NCBI GenBank assembly: GCA_013331595.1
Contig: DUGE01000080.1
Location: forward strand, 7,206 to 12,314
Direction of reading: 5' to 3'
DNA: 5,109 bases
Origin: Microcaldota archaeon
Lineage (GTDB): Archaea > Micrarchaeota > Micrarchaeia > Norongarragalinales > UBA10210
Of the stretch, positions 4,848 to 5,109 are shown piece after piece (position 1 is the first letter of the stretch; each line of letters begins with the position of its first letter). The position numbers were made by a program, and so were the translations under genes. The notes beneath the pieces are model-generated. The model was not told the DNA's origin. It worked only from the letters and a program-made list of their open reading frames with translations, and did not search any database.

Positions 4848-5109
4848 CGCGAGCGCAATGCTGGAAATCACGTCGCCCAGGCCGACCGTGCTCTTGCTTT
4901 GCACGACTGGTGCGGGAACGAAGATAACGTAGTGGTCCTTGAACTCGAAAATGCCTTTTTCCAAAAGGTCTTTTCGCACGAATGAAGAGTGGCGCTTGTC
5001 CCTCTCCTCGTCAATGCCGCCTTCAAGCGCACGCAGTTGGTTGAAGCCCGTTGCTGATGGCGTCAAATCGTATTTTTTGACTTCAGTCCTTGTGACGAAC
5101 TCCCCGCCC
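4833..5109 (-). CDS. ADP-dependent phosphofructokinase/glucokinase, C-terminal part only
   Basis: The frame is open at the right edge, so only the last 91 residues are seen. The segment HYVIFVPAPVVQSKSTVGLGDVISSIALAAERG contains the STVGLGD motif (visible residues 73-79). Its Asp is the catalytic base of the ADP_PFK_GK family in the ribokinase superfamily; PfkB-type enzymes instead have GAGD after a DT pair. The upstream stretch SATGFNQLRALEGGI also looks family-like. These enzymes use ADP rather than ATP to phosphorylate glucose or fructose 6-phosphate in the modified archaeal glycolysis, in the cytoplasm. Which sugar is used cannot be told from this fragment. The protein ends 13 residues after GLGD, near the usual end. 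The gene precedes the ATPase and cysS on the same strand, and its last codons form one copy of the direct repeat that brackets the ATPase. Confidence 0.85.
   Translation of the reverse strand, partial: GGEFVTRTEVKKYDLTPSATGFNQLRALEGGIDEERDKRHSSFVRKDLLEKGIFEFKDHYVIFVPAPVVQSKSTVGLGDVISSIALAAERG

Noticed and set aside
4791..4985. 64-codon + strand ORF starting in the ATPase promoter region
   Set aside because: It is mostly antisense to the conserved GLGD-bearing end of the sugar kinase. The TATA-like run before it is the ATPase promoter read on the other strand.

Overview
The window looks like a compact archaeal genome, possibly from a DPANN-type lineage; no 16S or other clade marker is present, so the clade is a guess. 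The archaeal signs are a COG1340-type coiled-coil protein, an ADP-dependent sugar kinase C-terminus with a GLGD motif, TATA boxes placed for leaderless or nearly leaderless mRNAs, and an AAA_14/DUF4143 ATPase of a kind that archaea carry in many copies.

Layout. Three genes run on the + strand: the 3' part of a COG1340 coiled-coil gene (1-729), a small gene with a ParB/sulfiredoxin-like C-terminus (768-1271) and a small HEAT-repeat-like gene (1348-1920). They meet a - strand block convergently. Read in its own direction, that block is the 3' end of an ADP-dependent phosphofructokinase/glucokinase (5109-4833), an AAA_14/DUF4143 ATPase with its own promoter (4754-3348), and cysS for cysteinyl-tRNA synthetase (to 1933). 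No stretch over 80 bases lacks a gene, and I saw no rRNA, tRNA or CRISPR.

The most interesting structure lies at the junctions. (1) The ATPase is bracketed by a near-identical 16/17-bp direct repeat. One copy is the last codons of the sugar kinase; the other lies just past the point where this ATPase family normally ends. Beyond it the ATPase frame runs on into a 43-codon basic reading frame that has its own ATG. This suggests an older kinase - small ORF - cysS operon into which the ATPase inserted, lost its stop and fused to the small ORF. (2) A perfect 6-3-6 palindrome sits between the ATPase TATA box and its TTG start, as an autoregulatory operator would. (3) cysS has no good standard start codon: a strong Shine-Dalgarno sequence overlapping the ATPase stop points to an ACG triplet. 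(4) A second, diverged copy of the last codons of cysS with its stop lies on the - strand at 1274-1300, on the far side of the HEAT-like gene, so that gene is bracketed by two cysS 3' ends. Both flanks of cysS therefore appear to record insertions or duplications.

Functionally, the kinase belongs to archaeal ADP-dependent glycolysis and cysS to translation. The ATPase probably now supplies transcription to cysS, which would place an essential gene under a mobile-type ATPase promoter; that last step is inference.
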